Positions 1 through 5,656 are shown, numbered from the stretch's first letter. The stretch is 17,419 bases of DNA from an uncultured Sphingomonadaceae bacterium (GCA_946479505.1 CAMLGC010000055.1:1-17419), one strand, 5' to 3'. Notes: generated from the sequence alone by a model not told the origin. Translations and numbers: made by a program.

Positions 1-12
1 CCCTTACAGGGG

Positions 13-26
13 AGGAGCGGGCTCCT
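13..26. other. Short hairpin at the end of the psp operon
   Basis: The arms AGGAG and CTCCT face each other across a 4-base CGGG loop. The hairpin overlaps the TAG stop of the last psp-operon gene (minus strand). It could mark or stabilise the 3' end of the operon transcript. No T-run follows on the minus strand within the window, so a rho-independent terminator is not demonstrated. Confidence 0.25.
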
Positions 27-267
27 ACAAATCCACGCCTGCCGCGATCGCTTCGAGCTTGCGGATGCGCTCCTTCAGATCCGCGATCTCGATCCGCGCG
101 CTCGCATTGGGCAGGCCGCGATCGCTTTCGGCGTCCTTGCGGGCGTCGAGCTCCTCATGCTTGAGCTGGAGCCAGCCGCGCCAGCCGGAAAGCCCGGCCT
201 GGATCAGCATGGCGAGGGCGAAGAGCCCGGCGCCGGCCAGGGTCATGGTAAGAATGCTGTCATTCAT
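25..267 (-). CDS. PspB-like small membrane coiled-coil protein 7 (degenerate tail)
   Basis: This is an 80-aa protein, the last gene of the psp operon. Residues about 5-28 form a hydrophobic membrane span, followed by the basic WRGWLQLKHEEL segment and a charged coiled coil ending DLKERIRKLEAIAAGVDL. The core ERI-x-x-LE-x-I matches the PspB-like motif of its upstream neighbours, but it stops before the E-I-D/E-x-L-R end signature the others carry. The start is set by the ATG at 267, which overlaps the previous gene's stop in an ATGAATGA arrangement (8 bases) that implies translational coupling. Function is unknown. By analogy with PspB it may sit in the inner membrane and contact PspA or PspC (inference). 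It could be a decaying paralogue. Confidence 0.7.
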   Translation of the reverse strand: MNDSILTMTLAGAGLFALAMLIQAGLSGWRGWLQLKHEELDARKDAESDRGLPNASARIEIADLKERIRKLEAIAAGVDL

Positions 268-523
268 GACGCGTCCTTTCGCTGCTACGGTCGCGCAGCG
301 CCTCGATCTCGCGGTCGAGCCGCGCGCTGCTGGTGTCGTCGGTAGCGAGGCGTTCGAGCACCTGGATCCGCTCCTTGAGCGTGCGGACCTCCTCGCGAAG
401 CTGGCGGGCTTCGGCGCTGTCGTCGCTCGCTCGCGTGCCGCCACCGGCAGAATATCGGGCCTGGATGATCTTGCCGATCGTCACCACGATGATGATGCCC
501 AGGACCATTTCGAATGGATTCAT
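260..523 (-). CDS. PspB-like small membrane coiled-coil protein 6
   Basis: This is an 87-aa protein. An N-terminal span (MVLGIIIVVTIGKII, about residues 6-20) is followed by a glycine/serine linker. A heptad-rich helix then carries LKERIQVLERLATDD and the end signature LDREIEALRD. This is the PspB layout (membrane anchor plus cytoplasmic coiled coil; E. coli PspB has RIQALESILDAEHP) with an added terminal signature shared by the array. The start ATG at 523 is preceded by an AACAGGGAGAA ribosome-binding stretch nearly identical to those of the 1440-1748 and 1780-2073 genes. It lies 27 bases after the previous gene and overlaps the next, so it is co-transcribed. Its specific role is unknown. 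Confidence 0.8.
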   Translation of the reverse strand: MNPFEMVLGIIIVVTIGKIIQARYSAGGGTRASDDSAEARQLREEVRTLKERIQVLERLATDDTSSARLDREIEALRDRSSERTRHE

Positions 524-550
524 GTCAGGTTCTCCCTGTTCTTGTCGCCG

Positions 551-829
551 TCAGTTGAGCGGATCGGCCGGGCGGTCATCGCGCAGCCTCTCGATCTCGT
601 CGGAAAGCGCGATGCCCTTGTCGGTCACGATCCGTTCGAGCACGCGCACCCGCTGTTCCAGCCGTTCGGTATGCGCGGCGTATTGCGCCGCCTTTTCCGC
701 CGTCTCGTGGCCCTGGCTCTCGAGCTGGCGCTCCTTGAACCGCAACCATTGTCGGAACGGGCGGCTGAGAATGGCGACGATCGGGATCATGAGCGCCAGG
801 ATCGGGATGAGCATGCGAAGACTGTCCAT
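551..829 (-). CDS. PspB-like small membrane coiled-coil protein 5
   Basis: This is a 92-aa protein. Residues about 5-22 (MLIPILALMIPIVAILS) form one membrane span. A basic juxtamembrane stretch, FRQWLRFKERQLES, matches the W-x-R-x-K position of the paralogues. The C-terminal helix contains RVRVLERIVTDKG followed by DEIERLRDD. The start ATG at 829 has a good GAGGAGA site, and the preceding stop lies within that site (CTGAGGAG), so termination and re-initiation are adjacent. There is a 12-base gap to the upstream gene. I see no catalytic residues; a structural or sensory membrane role in the Psp system is inferred from family and operon. Confidence 0.8.
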   Translation of the reverse strand: MDSLRMLIPILALMIPIVAILSRPFRQWLRFKERQLESQGHETAEKAAQYAAHTERLEQRVRVLERIVTDKGIALSDEIERLRDDRPADPLN

Positions 830-841
830 GATCGAATCTCC

Positions 842-1162
842 TCAGTTCGCCGGGCCGCGCAGCCGCTCGATCTCCTGATCGAGCAGGTGCCCGCTGTCGG
901 TGACGATGCGCTCGACCGTAACCAGTCGATCCTTGACCGAGCCGAGCTCGGCGCGAAGCTGCGCGTTCTCCTGGCTCAGCAGCTTGACGCGCTCGACCGT
1001 CTCGTCGTTGGTCTTGGGATAGATCGCCTGGCCCCAGGCGCCGTTCAGCGGATAGCCGTTCTTGATGCGAAGCCAGGTCGTGAAGCTCCACCCGGCAATG
1101 CCCATGGCGGTCAGCATCACGGTGAGCGGCGCGATATAGTCCATCACTTCGGAAAAGGTCAT
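842..1162 (-). CDS. PspB-like small membrane coiled-coil protein 4
   Basis: This is a 106-aa protein, the longest of the array. A span at about residues 10-28 is followed by FTTWLRIKNGYPLNG, a version of the W-x-R-A-K-H-G-Y-P-L motif also seen in two neighbours. Next comes a linker and a long coiled coil (VKLLSQENAQLRAEL, then RLVTVERIVTD) closing with DQEIERLRG. The ERIV core resembles true PspB (RLNTVERIVAAD) more than the other paralogues do. The start ATG at 1162 has GAGAGGA upstream and an 11-base gap from the previous stop. Function is unknown; membrane location with a cytoplasmic coiled coil is inferred from the charge pattern. Confidence 0.8.
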   Translation of the reverse strand: MTFSEVMDYIAPLTVMLTAMGIAGWSFTTWLRIKNGYPLNGAWGQAIYPKTNDETVERVKLLSQENAQLRAELGSVKDRLVTVERIVTDSGHLLDQEIERLRGPAN

Positions 1163-1173
1163 CGTGGGTCCTC

Positions 1174-1428
1174 TCAGATCGCGTGGTCGCGCAGCGCGTC
1201 GATATCGCGCGCCGTCCGTTCGGCGGGGTCGGTCGTGATCCGTTCGAGCACGGCAAGGCGGCGGCGAAAATGCTCCATCTGGAGATCGTAGTCGCTGCGC
1301 TCCTGGGCGGGCTGCTCGACGGGCGCGAAGATGCCCTCACGGCGGGCACGCTTGAATCCGCGCCAATAGACGGCCTGGATCGCGAAAGCGGTTATGATGC
1401 CGATCAGGAATGCGAGTTCGGGTGGCAT
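1174..1428 (-). CDS. PspB-like small membrane coiled-coil protein 3
   Basis: This is an 84-aa protein starting MPPELAFLIGIITAFAIQAV, one membrane span in the first 20 residues. The juxtamembrane segment YWRGFKRARREGIF is strongly basic (positive-inside). The tail reads RRLAVLERITTDPAERTARD and ends IDALRDHAI, very close to the tails of the next two genes upstream. A longer in-frame reading extends upstream to 1737 but overlaps the neighbouring gene out of frame. The ATG at 1428 with GAGGGAC upstream and an 11-base gap is preferred. Role unknown; part of the paralogous array behind pspC. Confidence 0.78.
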   Translation of the reverse strand: MPPELAFLIGIITAFAIQAVYWRGFKRARREGIFAPVEQPAQERSDYDLQMEHFRRRLAVLERITTDPAERTARDIDALRDHAI

Positions 1429-1439
1429 GTCTGTGTCCC

Positions 1440-1748
1440 TCAGCTCGCCTGATCGCGCAGCGCGTCGATTTCGCGCGCGGTGCGCTCGCCGGGATCGGTC
1501 GCGATCCGTTCGAGCACGCGCAGCCGCTCCTCGAGCCGGCCGATCTGGCCCGTCAGTCGCTCGTTCTCGCCCGACAGCAGCTCGATCTTGCGCTCGGCAT
1601 CGGGGCTTTCGCCGCGGTACGAGCGGCCGCGCCTGCGGTGCTCGTCCTCGAGCGGATAGCCGTGCTTGGCGCGAACCCAGGTGCGGAAGGCGTGCGACGC
1701 GCTGATCGCGGCGACCACCCCCACCGGCACCATCCAACCCATGTCCAT
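1440..1748 (-). CDS. PspB-like small membrane coiled-coil protein 2
   Basis: This is a 102-aa protein. The N-terminal span (MVPVGVVAAISASHA, about residues 6-20) is followed by FRTWVRAKHGYPLED, an Arg-rich linker, and a coiled coil (ERKIELLSGENERLTGQIGR) running into RLRVLERIATDPGERTAREI and ALRDQAS. It is the closest paralogue of the 1780-2073 product: both share the KIELLS-x-ENERLTGQIGRL block. The start ATG at 1748 has ACAGGGAGAA upstream; an in-frame ATG two codons later is possible. There is a 31-base gap to the gene before. Recent tandem duplication is likely. Confidence 0.8.
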   Translation of the reverse strand: MDMGWMVPVGVVAAISASHAFRTWVRAKHGYPLEDEHRRRGRSYRGESPDAERKIELLSGENERLTGQIGRLEERLRVLERIATDPGERTAREIDALRDQAS

Positions 1749-1779
1749 CGTCTTGTTCTCCCTGTATCCGGACGGTCGC

Positions 1780-2073
1780 TCAGCGCAGGCTGTCGATTTC
1801 TTGCGCGGTGCGCGCCGCGGGATCGGTGGCGATGCGTTCGAGCACCGCGAGTCGGTCCTGTAGCCGGCCGATCTGCCCGGTGAGCCGCTCGTTTTCGGTC
1901 GAGAGCAACTCGATCTTGCGATCCGCGGCGGGATCGCTGCGGGCGACCGTGTTGCCGCAATCGTCAGTGACCGGGTAGCCGTGGCGCGCACGAATGGCAG
2001 TCGTGATGACCCAGCCGATCGTCGATATTGCGATGAGGGTCAGCACGAACTCTGGTCCACTCCAACTCATCAT
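1780..2073 (-). CDS. PspB-like small membrane coiled-coil protein 1
   Basis: This is a 97-aa protein, the first of the array after pspC. A membrane span lies at about residues 8-25 (VLTLIAISTIGWVITTA). It is followed by IRARHGYPVTDD, the coiled coil RKIELLSTENERLTGQIGRL and the terminal signature RLAVLERIATDPAARTAQEI then DSLR and stop. The last 18 bases of coding sequence plus stop are identical to those of pspC. There are two successive ATG codons at the start, with AGGGAGAAGA just upstream. It is 25 bases after pspC and in the same transcript. Function unknown; the family signature suggests it pairs with PspB/PspC-type helices (inference). Confidence 0.82.
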   Translation of the reverse strand: MMSWSGPEFVLTLIAISTIGWVITTAIRARHGYPVTDDCGNTVARSDPAADRKIELLSTENERLTGQIGRLQDRLAVLERIATDPAARTAQEIDSLR

Positions 2074-2098
2074 TCTTCTCCCTGTCTGCCCTCCGCGC

Positions 2099-2476
2099 TC
2101 AGCGCAGGCTGTCGATCTCGTCGGCGAGGCGCTTGTTGCGGCTGGTGTAGATCAGCTCGATGTCGGCGAGCCGGCGGTCGATGTCGCGGAACTTCGAACG
2201 GACCTCGGCGGTCGAGCGGCGCGGATTGCTCCGCACGCCCTGCCAGAACTTGGCGTTCTCGTCCGACTGGTAGAGCCCGATCGGCTTCTTGGGTGCGAAC
2301 CAGGCCATGGCGAGATAGCCGAGAAAGGCCCAGCCGCTGGTCGCGAGCGTCAGGAGCACCACGCCGACGCGGACGAGGGTGACGTCGATGCCGGTATAAT
2401 CGGCGATTCCCGAACACACGCCCAGCCACTTGGCATTCTGCTTGTCGAGATAGAATTTGGTGCGGCTGGCGGACAT
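2099..2476 (-). CDS. pspC: Phage shock protein C, with a PspB-like C-terminal tail
   Basis: This is a 125-aa inner-membrane Psp component. The PspC domain occupies about residues 6-65 (KFYLDKQNAKWLGVCSGIAD, then a hydrophobic hairpin ending LAMAWFAPKKP). PspC senses envelope stress and, with PspB, releases PspA from PspF in enterobacteria. The C-terminal part (about 75-125) is a charged helix ending RRLADIELIYTSRNKRLADE and IDSLR. This repeats the terminal signature of the seven small downstream genes, so PspC appears to carry the same interaction module. The start ATG overlaps the pspB stop by one base (TGATG), so translation is coupled. Confidence 0.93.
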   Translation of the reverse strand: MSASRTKFYLDKQNAKWLGVCSGIADYTGIDVTLVRVGVVLLTLATSGWAFLGYLAMAWFAPKKPIGLYQSDENAKFWQGVRSNPRRSTAEVRSKFRDIDRRLADIELIYTSRNKRLADEIDSLR

Positions 2477-2763
2477 CAGTTCCTCCTGTTGCGTTCGAGG
2501 GTCTCGAAAGACTGGTAGGTTTCGATCGGATCGTGCGCGGGCGGCAGCGGCTTCCACTCGGGATGGTCGGCGGCGACGATGCGCTCGACGGTATTGAGCC
2601 GTTCCTCCAGCCGACGGGCGAGGTTGTACATCTCGTCGAGCAGTTTTTCGTCCTCGTCGGTGATGCGCGGCGCCTGCTTCCACTTGGTGACGTAGTGCAG
2701 GATCAGCCACGGCAGTCCGACGATCGCGGCGAGGATCGCGACGAGGCCAAGGAAATCACCCAT
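2476..2763 (-). CDS. pspB: Phage shock protein B
   Basis: This is a 95-aa protein. One N-terminal membrane span (about residues 3-24) is followed by a coiled coil with RRLEERLNTVERIVAADHPEWK. This matches the E. coli PspB ending (RIQALESILDAEHPNW), including the conserved H-P-x-W. It is about 20 residues longer than E. coli PspB because of a Pro-rich tail. In enterobacteria PspB acts with PspC at the inner membrane to relieve PspA's hold on PspF. It starts one base after the pspA stop and overlaps pspC, a tightly coupled pspABC core. It is the only member of the operon retaining the D-H-P-x-W ending, so it is the orthologue and the others are paralogues. Confidence 0.92.
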   Translation of the reverse strand: MGDFLGLVAILAAIVGLPWLILHYVTKWKQAPRITDEDEKLLDEMYNLARRLEERLNTVERIVAADHPEWKPLPPAHDPIETYQSFETLERNRRN

Positions 2764-2764
2764 C

Positions 2765-3433
2765 TCAATCCTCCTTCGCCAGGCGCGCCTTCAAGGCGGC
2801 GAGATCGGCCTCGACCTTCTCGCTCGTCTTGAGCTCGGCAATCTCTTCGTCGAGGCTCTTCTGCGGGGCGCCGAGCGCGAGCGCATCGGCGCGGCCCTCG
2901 GCCATGTCGACGCGGCGCTCCATCACGTCGAAGCGCGAGAAGGCGTCCTGCACCTTGGTGCCGGCATAGACCTCGCGCATCCGCACGCGGTTGGTGGCGC
3001 TTTCGAGCCGGGTCATGATCGAGTTCTGGCGGTTGCGCGCTTCGCGCAGCTTGTTCTGCAACTTGGCGATGTCCTCTTCGGACGCGCGCAGCGCATCGTC
3101 GAGCACCGCGATCTCGGTCTGGAGCTGCTCGGCCATATCCGCGGCCTTCTGGCGCTCGACGAGCGCCGCCTTGGCGAGATCCTCGCGATCCTTGGACAGC
3201 GCCAGCTCGGCTTTGTCGGTCCAGTTCTCCTGGAGCTTGTCGAGCTTGGCGATGTGGCGGCGCATCTCCTTCTGGTCGGCGATCGTGCGCGCGGCGGAGG
3301 CGCGAACCTCGACCAGCGTCTCCTCCATCTCGAGGATGATCATGCGGATCATCTTGGCCGGGTCCTCGGCCTTGTCGAGCAGGTCGGTGAAGTTGGCGGC
3401 GATGATGTCCCGGGTTCGCGAAAAGATACCCAT
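2765..3433 (-). CDS. pspA: Phage shock protein A (PspA/IM30 family)
   Basis: This is a 222-aa protein, the same length as E. coli PspA. It is almost wholly helical and coiled coil and starts MGIFSRTRDIIAANFTDLLD, the amphipathic membrane-binding helix of the family. The EDPAKMIRMIILEMEE segment (about 23-38) is the characteristic IM30/PspA block. PspA forms membrane-supporting oligomers and, unstressed, inhibits PspF. The ATG at 3433 is chosen over longer in-frame starts because the family begins MGIF and AAGGAG lies about 9 bases upstream. It is followed one base later by pspB. Expression is probably from the sigma54 promoter at 3702-3717. Confidence 0.96.
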   Translation of the reverse strand: MGIFSRTRDIIAANFTDLLDKAEDPAKMIRMIILEMEETLVEVRASAARTIADQKEMRRHIAKLDKLQENWTDKAELALSKDREDLAKAALVERQKAADMAEQLQTEIAVLDDALRASEEDIAKLQNKLREARNRQNSIMTRLESATNRVRMREVYAGTKVQDAFSRFDVMERRVDMAEGRADALALGAPQKSLDEEIAELKTSEKVEADLAALKARLAKED

Positions 3434-3459
3434 GTGGTGGTGCTCCTTGGTGATGGGAT

Positions 3460-3492
3460 GCCGGGGCGGGGCAAGGGGGTTCCCGCCCCGGC
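3460..3492. other. Perfect 11-bp GC hairpin between the first psp gene and pspA
   Basis: The arms GCCGGGGCGGG (3460-3470) and CCCGCCCCGGC (3482-3492) are exact complements around an 11-base loop. The hairpin sits in the operon mRNA just after the stop of the 47-aa gene and upstream of the pspA ribosome-binding site. No T-run follows, so it is more likely an mRNA stability or processing element than a terminator. It could set the ratio of the first product to PspA (inference). Confidence 0.6.
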
Positions 3493-3500
3493 GTGGCGGA

Positions 3501-3644
3501 TCAGGCGAGGGTGCCGACCGCGACATTGTTGGGGGTCGTCGTCGTATGCGCCGGGCCCACCGCGCCCAGCACGCAGGCCGAGCTGAAGACGATGGTGCAT
3601 GCGATTGCAGCGACGGTGCGGGTGATGTTCTCAAACTTGAACAT
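3501..3644 (-). CDS. 47-aa exported or membrane small protein, first gene of the psp operon
   Basis: The peptide starts MFKFENITRTVAAIACTIVF, continues SSACVLGAVGPAHTTTT and ends VAVGTLA. It has a short charged start, a hydrophobic core at about 11-29, then a small hydrophilic Thr/Asn tail, so it looks like a signal peptide or single membrane span. The A-x-A/G-P-A segment could be a signal peptidase site. Cys24 lacks a proper lipobox (S-S-A-C). A strong AGGAGA site sits 6-7 bases before the ATG at 3644. It lies about 47 bases downstream of the predicted sigma54 transcription start and is the first gene of the operon. I do not recognise a named family. Function unknown; an induced envelope peptide or Psp partner is possible. 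Confidence 0.7.
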   Translation of the reverse strand: MFKFENITRTVAAIACTIVFSSACVLGAVGPAHTTTTPNNVAVGTLA

Positions 3645-3701
3645 TGGAAGTCTCCTGAACCTTTAACGGGGCCGCCGGGTGACGGGTGTTGCCCGATACT
3701 T

Positions 3702-3717
3702 TGCAGGGGGCGTGCCA
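3702..3717 (-). promoter_or_regulatory. Sigma54 (-24/-12) promoter of the psp operon
   Basis: Read on the minus strand the site is TGGCACGCCCCCTGCA. The invariant GG and GC are exactly 10 bases apart, as required for RpoN promoters (consensus TGGCAC-N5-TTGC). Transcription would start near 3691, about 47 bases before the first gene. It faces away from pspF, as in enterobacterial psp loci. Confidence 0.85.
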
Positions 3718-3785
3718 ATTTGTCGCTCGGCAAAAAATCCCGCTTTTCCGCCCTGTTTTAGCAACACCATACACTTTCCCTCTTG

Positions 3786-3816
3786 CCAAGGATTGGTGAA
3801 TTACGCCAAGGCTTGG
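3786..3816. promoter_or_regulatory. Pair of phased palindromes, candidate PspF binding sites
   Basis: Two near-identical palindromes, CCAAGGATTGG (3786-3796) and CCAAGGCTTGG (3806-3816), have centres exactly 20 bp apart, about two helical turns. They lie roughly 100 and 120 bp upstream of the predicted psp transcription start, the usual distance for activator sites of sigma54 enhancer proteins. The second overlaps the likely ribosome-binding site (AAGG) of pspF, so occupancy could also repress pspF, as known for E. coli PspF. Binding by PspF is inferred from position and symmetry. Confidence 0.6.
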
Positions 3817-3818
3817 GG

Positions 3819-4850
3819 ATGGAGCGGACAACCCAGGTCATCGGCCAGTCGAGCGTCTTCCTCGACGCGCTCGAGCGCGCGAGCCGCGCGGCCGCGCTCG
3901 ATCGCCCGGTGCTGGTGATCGGCGAACGCGGCACCGGCAAGGAGCTCGTCGCAGAGCGCCTCCATCGCCTCTCGCCGCGCTGGGACCAGCCGCTCGTCAT
4001 CATGAACTGCGCGGCGCTCCCCGAGACGCTGATCGAGGCCGAATTGTTCGGGCACGAGGCGGGCGCCTTCACCGGCGCCACCAAGGCGCGGGTCGGGCGG
4101 TTCGAAGAAGCCGATGGCGGCACGCTCTTCCTCGATGAATTGGGCACGCTCTCGATGGCGGCGCAGGATCGGCTGCTGCGCGCCGTCGAATATGGCGAGA
4201 TCACGCGGATCGGTTCGTCGCGCCCGATCAATGTCGACGTGCGCATCGTCGCGGCGACCAACGAGCATCTGCCCGACAAGGTGGAGGCGCACAGCTTCCG
4301 CGCCGATCTGCTCGATCGGCTGTCGTTCGAGGTCGTCACGCTTCCGCCGTTGCGCGCGCGCCGCAGTGACGTGATGGTGCTCGCCGACCATTTCGGCCGC
4401 CGCATGGCCTCGGAGATCGGGTGGGCCGATTGGCCGGGGTTTGGCCCCCACGCGATCGATGCGCTGAGTGAATATGCGTGGCCCGGCAACGTCCGCGAGC
4501 TCAGGAATGTCGTCGAGCGCGCGGTGTATCGCTGGGACAGGGAAGGGGCGGTCGACGGAATCGAATTCGATCCGTTCAGGTCGCCCTACCAGCCGGTTAC
4601 GACCGACAAGCCTGCGCAGGCGGCACCAGCGGAGGTTTCGCCGCCGGCGGATCAGGAGGACCCGGTCACCGCCTGCGAGGACGGCCCGTCCGATTTCAAG
4701 TCGCGCGTCTCGCGCTTCGAGCATGCGCTGCTGAGCGGGGCACTGGCCGACAACCGCTTCAACCAGCGCCAGACCGCGGAAGCGCTTGGCCTCACCTACG
4801 ACCAGCTCCGCCACGCATTGAGGCGCCACGAACTGCTGGGATCGCAATAA
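3819..4850 (+). CDS. pspF: Sigma54-dependent psp operon activator PspF
   Basis: This is a 343-aa protein. The AAA+ domain begins at once, with no N-terminal receiver domain, as in PspF. It contains Walker A GERGTGKE (35-42), the sigma54-contacting GAFTGA loop (82-87), Walker B GTLFLDEL (101-108) and WPGNVREL (221-228). A Pro-rich linker (about 255-290) leads to a Fis-type helix-turn-helix (about 311-340, NQRQTAEALGLTYDQLRHAL). Trp55 in LSPRW corresponds to E. coli PspF Trp56, the residue implicated in PspA inhibition, which supports PspA control here. The ATG at 3819 is preferred to an in-frame TTG at 3783 because family members begin close to the AAA+ domain and AAGG lies 7 bases upstream. 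Divergent from the psp operon. Confidence 0.95.
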   Translation: MERTTQVIGQSSVFLDALERASRAAALDRPVLVIGERGTGKELVAERLHRLSPRWDQPLVIMNCAALPETLIEAELFGHEAGAFTGATKARVGRFEEADGGTLFLDELGTLSMAAQDRLLRAVEYGEITRIGSSRPINVDVRIVAATNEHLPDKVEAHSFRADLLDRLSFEVVTLPPLRARRSDVMVLADHFGRRMASEIGWADWPGFGPHAIDALSEYAWPGNVRELRNVVERAVYRWDREGAVDGIEFDPFRSPYQPVTTDKPAQAAPAEVSPPADQEDPVTACEDGPSDFKSRVSRFEHALLSGALADNRFNQRQTAEALGLTYDQLRHALRRHELLGSQ

Positions 4851-4858
4851 CTCTTCTT

Positions 4859-4911
4859 CCCCGGCGAAGGCCGGGCCCCAGTTGCGATCGCCCCGATACC
4901 GGGCGCCGGCC
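4859..4911. repeat. Degenerate REP-like element between pspF and sodB
   Basis: A hairpin of type CCCGGC-GAAG-GCCGGG begins 9 bases after the pspF stop and is followed by CCCAGTTG and a second GC-rich inverted segment near 4897-4911. It resembles the two-armed repeats at 7462-7543 and 12709-12785 but is less perfect. It probably contributes to the pspF 3' end. The rest of the gap to sodB (4912-5043) shows only the sodB ribosome-binding region. Confidence 0.45.
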
Positions 4912-5043
4912 CTTGCCTCTGAAGAACGAGCTTATTAGCCCAAATACCTCCAGGCCGGTTGCGTAACGATCCCCGCGGACCCATTTCGGTGGCCCCGGCG
5001 TTGCGTTCAGCGACCCCCCAGATCAGAACGAGGAGAAAGAGCC

Positions 5044-5649
5044 ATGGCTTTCGAACTGCCGCCGCTGCCCTACGGTTATGACGCGCTGGAGCCGACCATC
5101 AACGAAGAGACGATGAAGCTCCACCACGACAAGCACCACGCCGCCTATACGAACAACCTCAATGCCGGCGTCCAGGAATCCGGCCTGGAGGGCAAGTCGA
5201 TCGAGGAGCTGCTCGCCGGCGCCTCGGGGCTTTCGGCCAAGGTGCGCAACAATGGCGGCGGCTATTGGAACCACGATTTCTTCTGGAAGATCATGGCGCC
5301 GGGCGGCAGCCAGCCCTCGGGCAAGCTGGCGCAAGCGATCGCCGAGTTCGGCGGCCTCGACAAGCTGAAGGACGAGTTCAATGGCAAGGGCGCGGGCCAG
5401 TTCGGCTCGGGCTGGGCGTGGCTGATCGCCGACGGCTCGGGCAAGCTCAAGGTCACCTCGACCCCGAACCAGGACAATCCGCTGATGGACGTCGTCTCGG
5501 ATCGCGGCACCCCGGTGCTCGGCAACGACGTGTGGGAGCACGCCTACTATCTCACCTACCGCAACGATCGCGGTGCGTATCTGAAAGCGTGGTGGGACGT
5601 CGTGAACTGGGACCAGGCCGCCAAGAACTACGACAAGGCGGCGGGCTGA
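5044..5649 (+). CDS. sodB: Superoxide dismutase, Fe/Mn family
   Basis: This is a 201-aa enzyme converting superoxide to hydrogen peroxide and oxygen, with no signal peptide, so probably cytoplasmic. The metal ligands are visible: His27 (LHHDKHHAAY), His77 (WNHDFFW), and Asp162 and His166 in DVWEHAYY. Metal type is mixed in appearance. NNGGG before the second ligand and Gln143 in NQD are as in MnSOD, where the active-site Gln comes from the C-terminal domain, while the following YRN resembles FeSOD. The start ATG at 5044 has GAGGAG about 9 bases upstream. It is a single gene convergent with ispZ. Confidence 0.95.
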   Translation: MAFELPPLPYGYDALEPTINEETMKLHHDKHHAAYTNNLNAGVQESGLEGKSIEELLAGASGLSAKVRNNGGGYWNHDFFWKIMAPGGSQPSGKLAQAIAEFGGLDKLKDEFNGKGAGQFGSGWAWLIADGSGKLKVTSTPNQDNPLMDVVSDRGTPVLGNDVWEHAYYLTYRNDRGAYLKAWWDVVNWDQAAKNYDKAAG

Positions 5650-5656
5650 GGCTCTA

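Noticed and set aside
59..1291. A 410-codon plus-strand open frame across the PspB-like array.
   Set aside because: It is antisense to at least five genes with clear family motifs and ribosome-binding sites; high GC content removes stops on the opposite strand.
1174..1748. Tandem similarity across the small psp genes as a DNA repeat or CRISPR array.
   Set aside because: The similarity is at protein level with distinct genes and ribosome-binding sites; there are no short identical repeats with regular spacers.
3634..3644. 47-aa psp leader peptide as a lipoprotein.
   Set aside because: The segment S-S-A-C has Ser at the -3 position instead of Leu/Val/Ile, so it does not fit a lipobox well.
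3783..3818. TTG start extending PspF by 12 residues.
   Set aside because: PspF proteins begin close to the AAA+ domain, the ATG at 3819 has a suitable AAGG site, and the extension would cover the operator palindromes.
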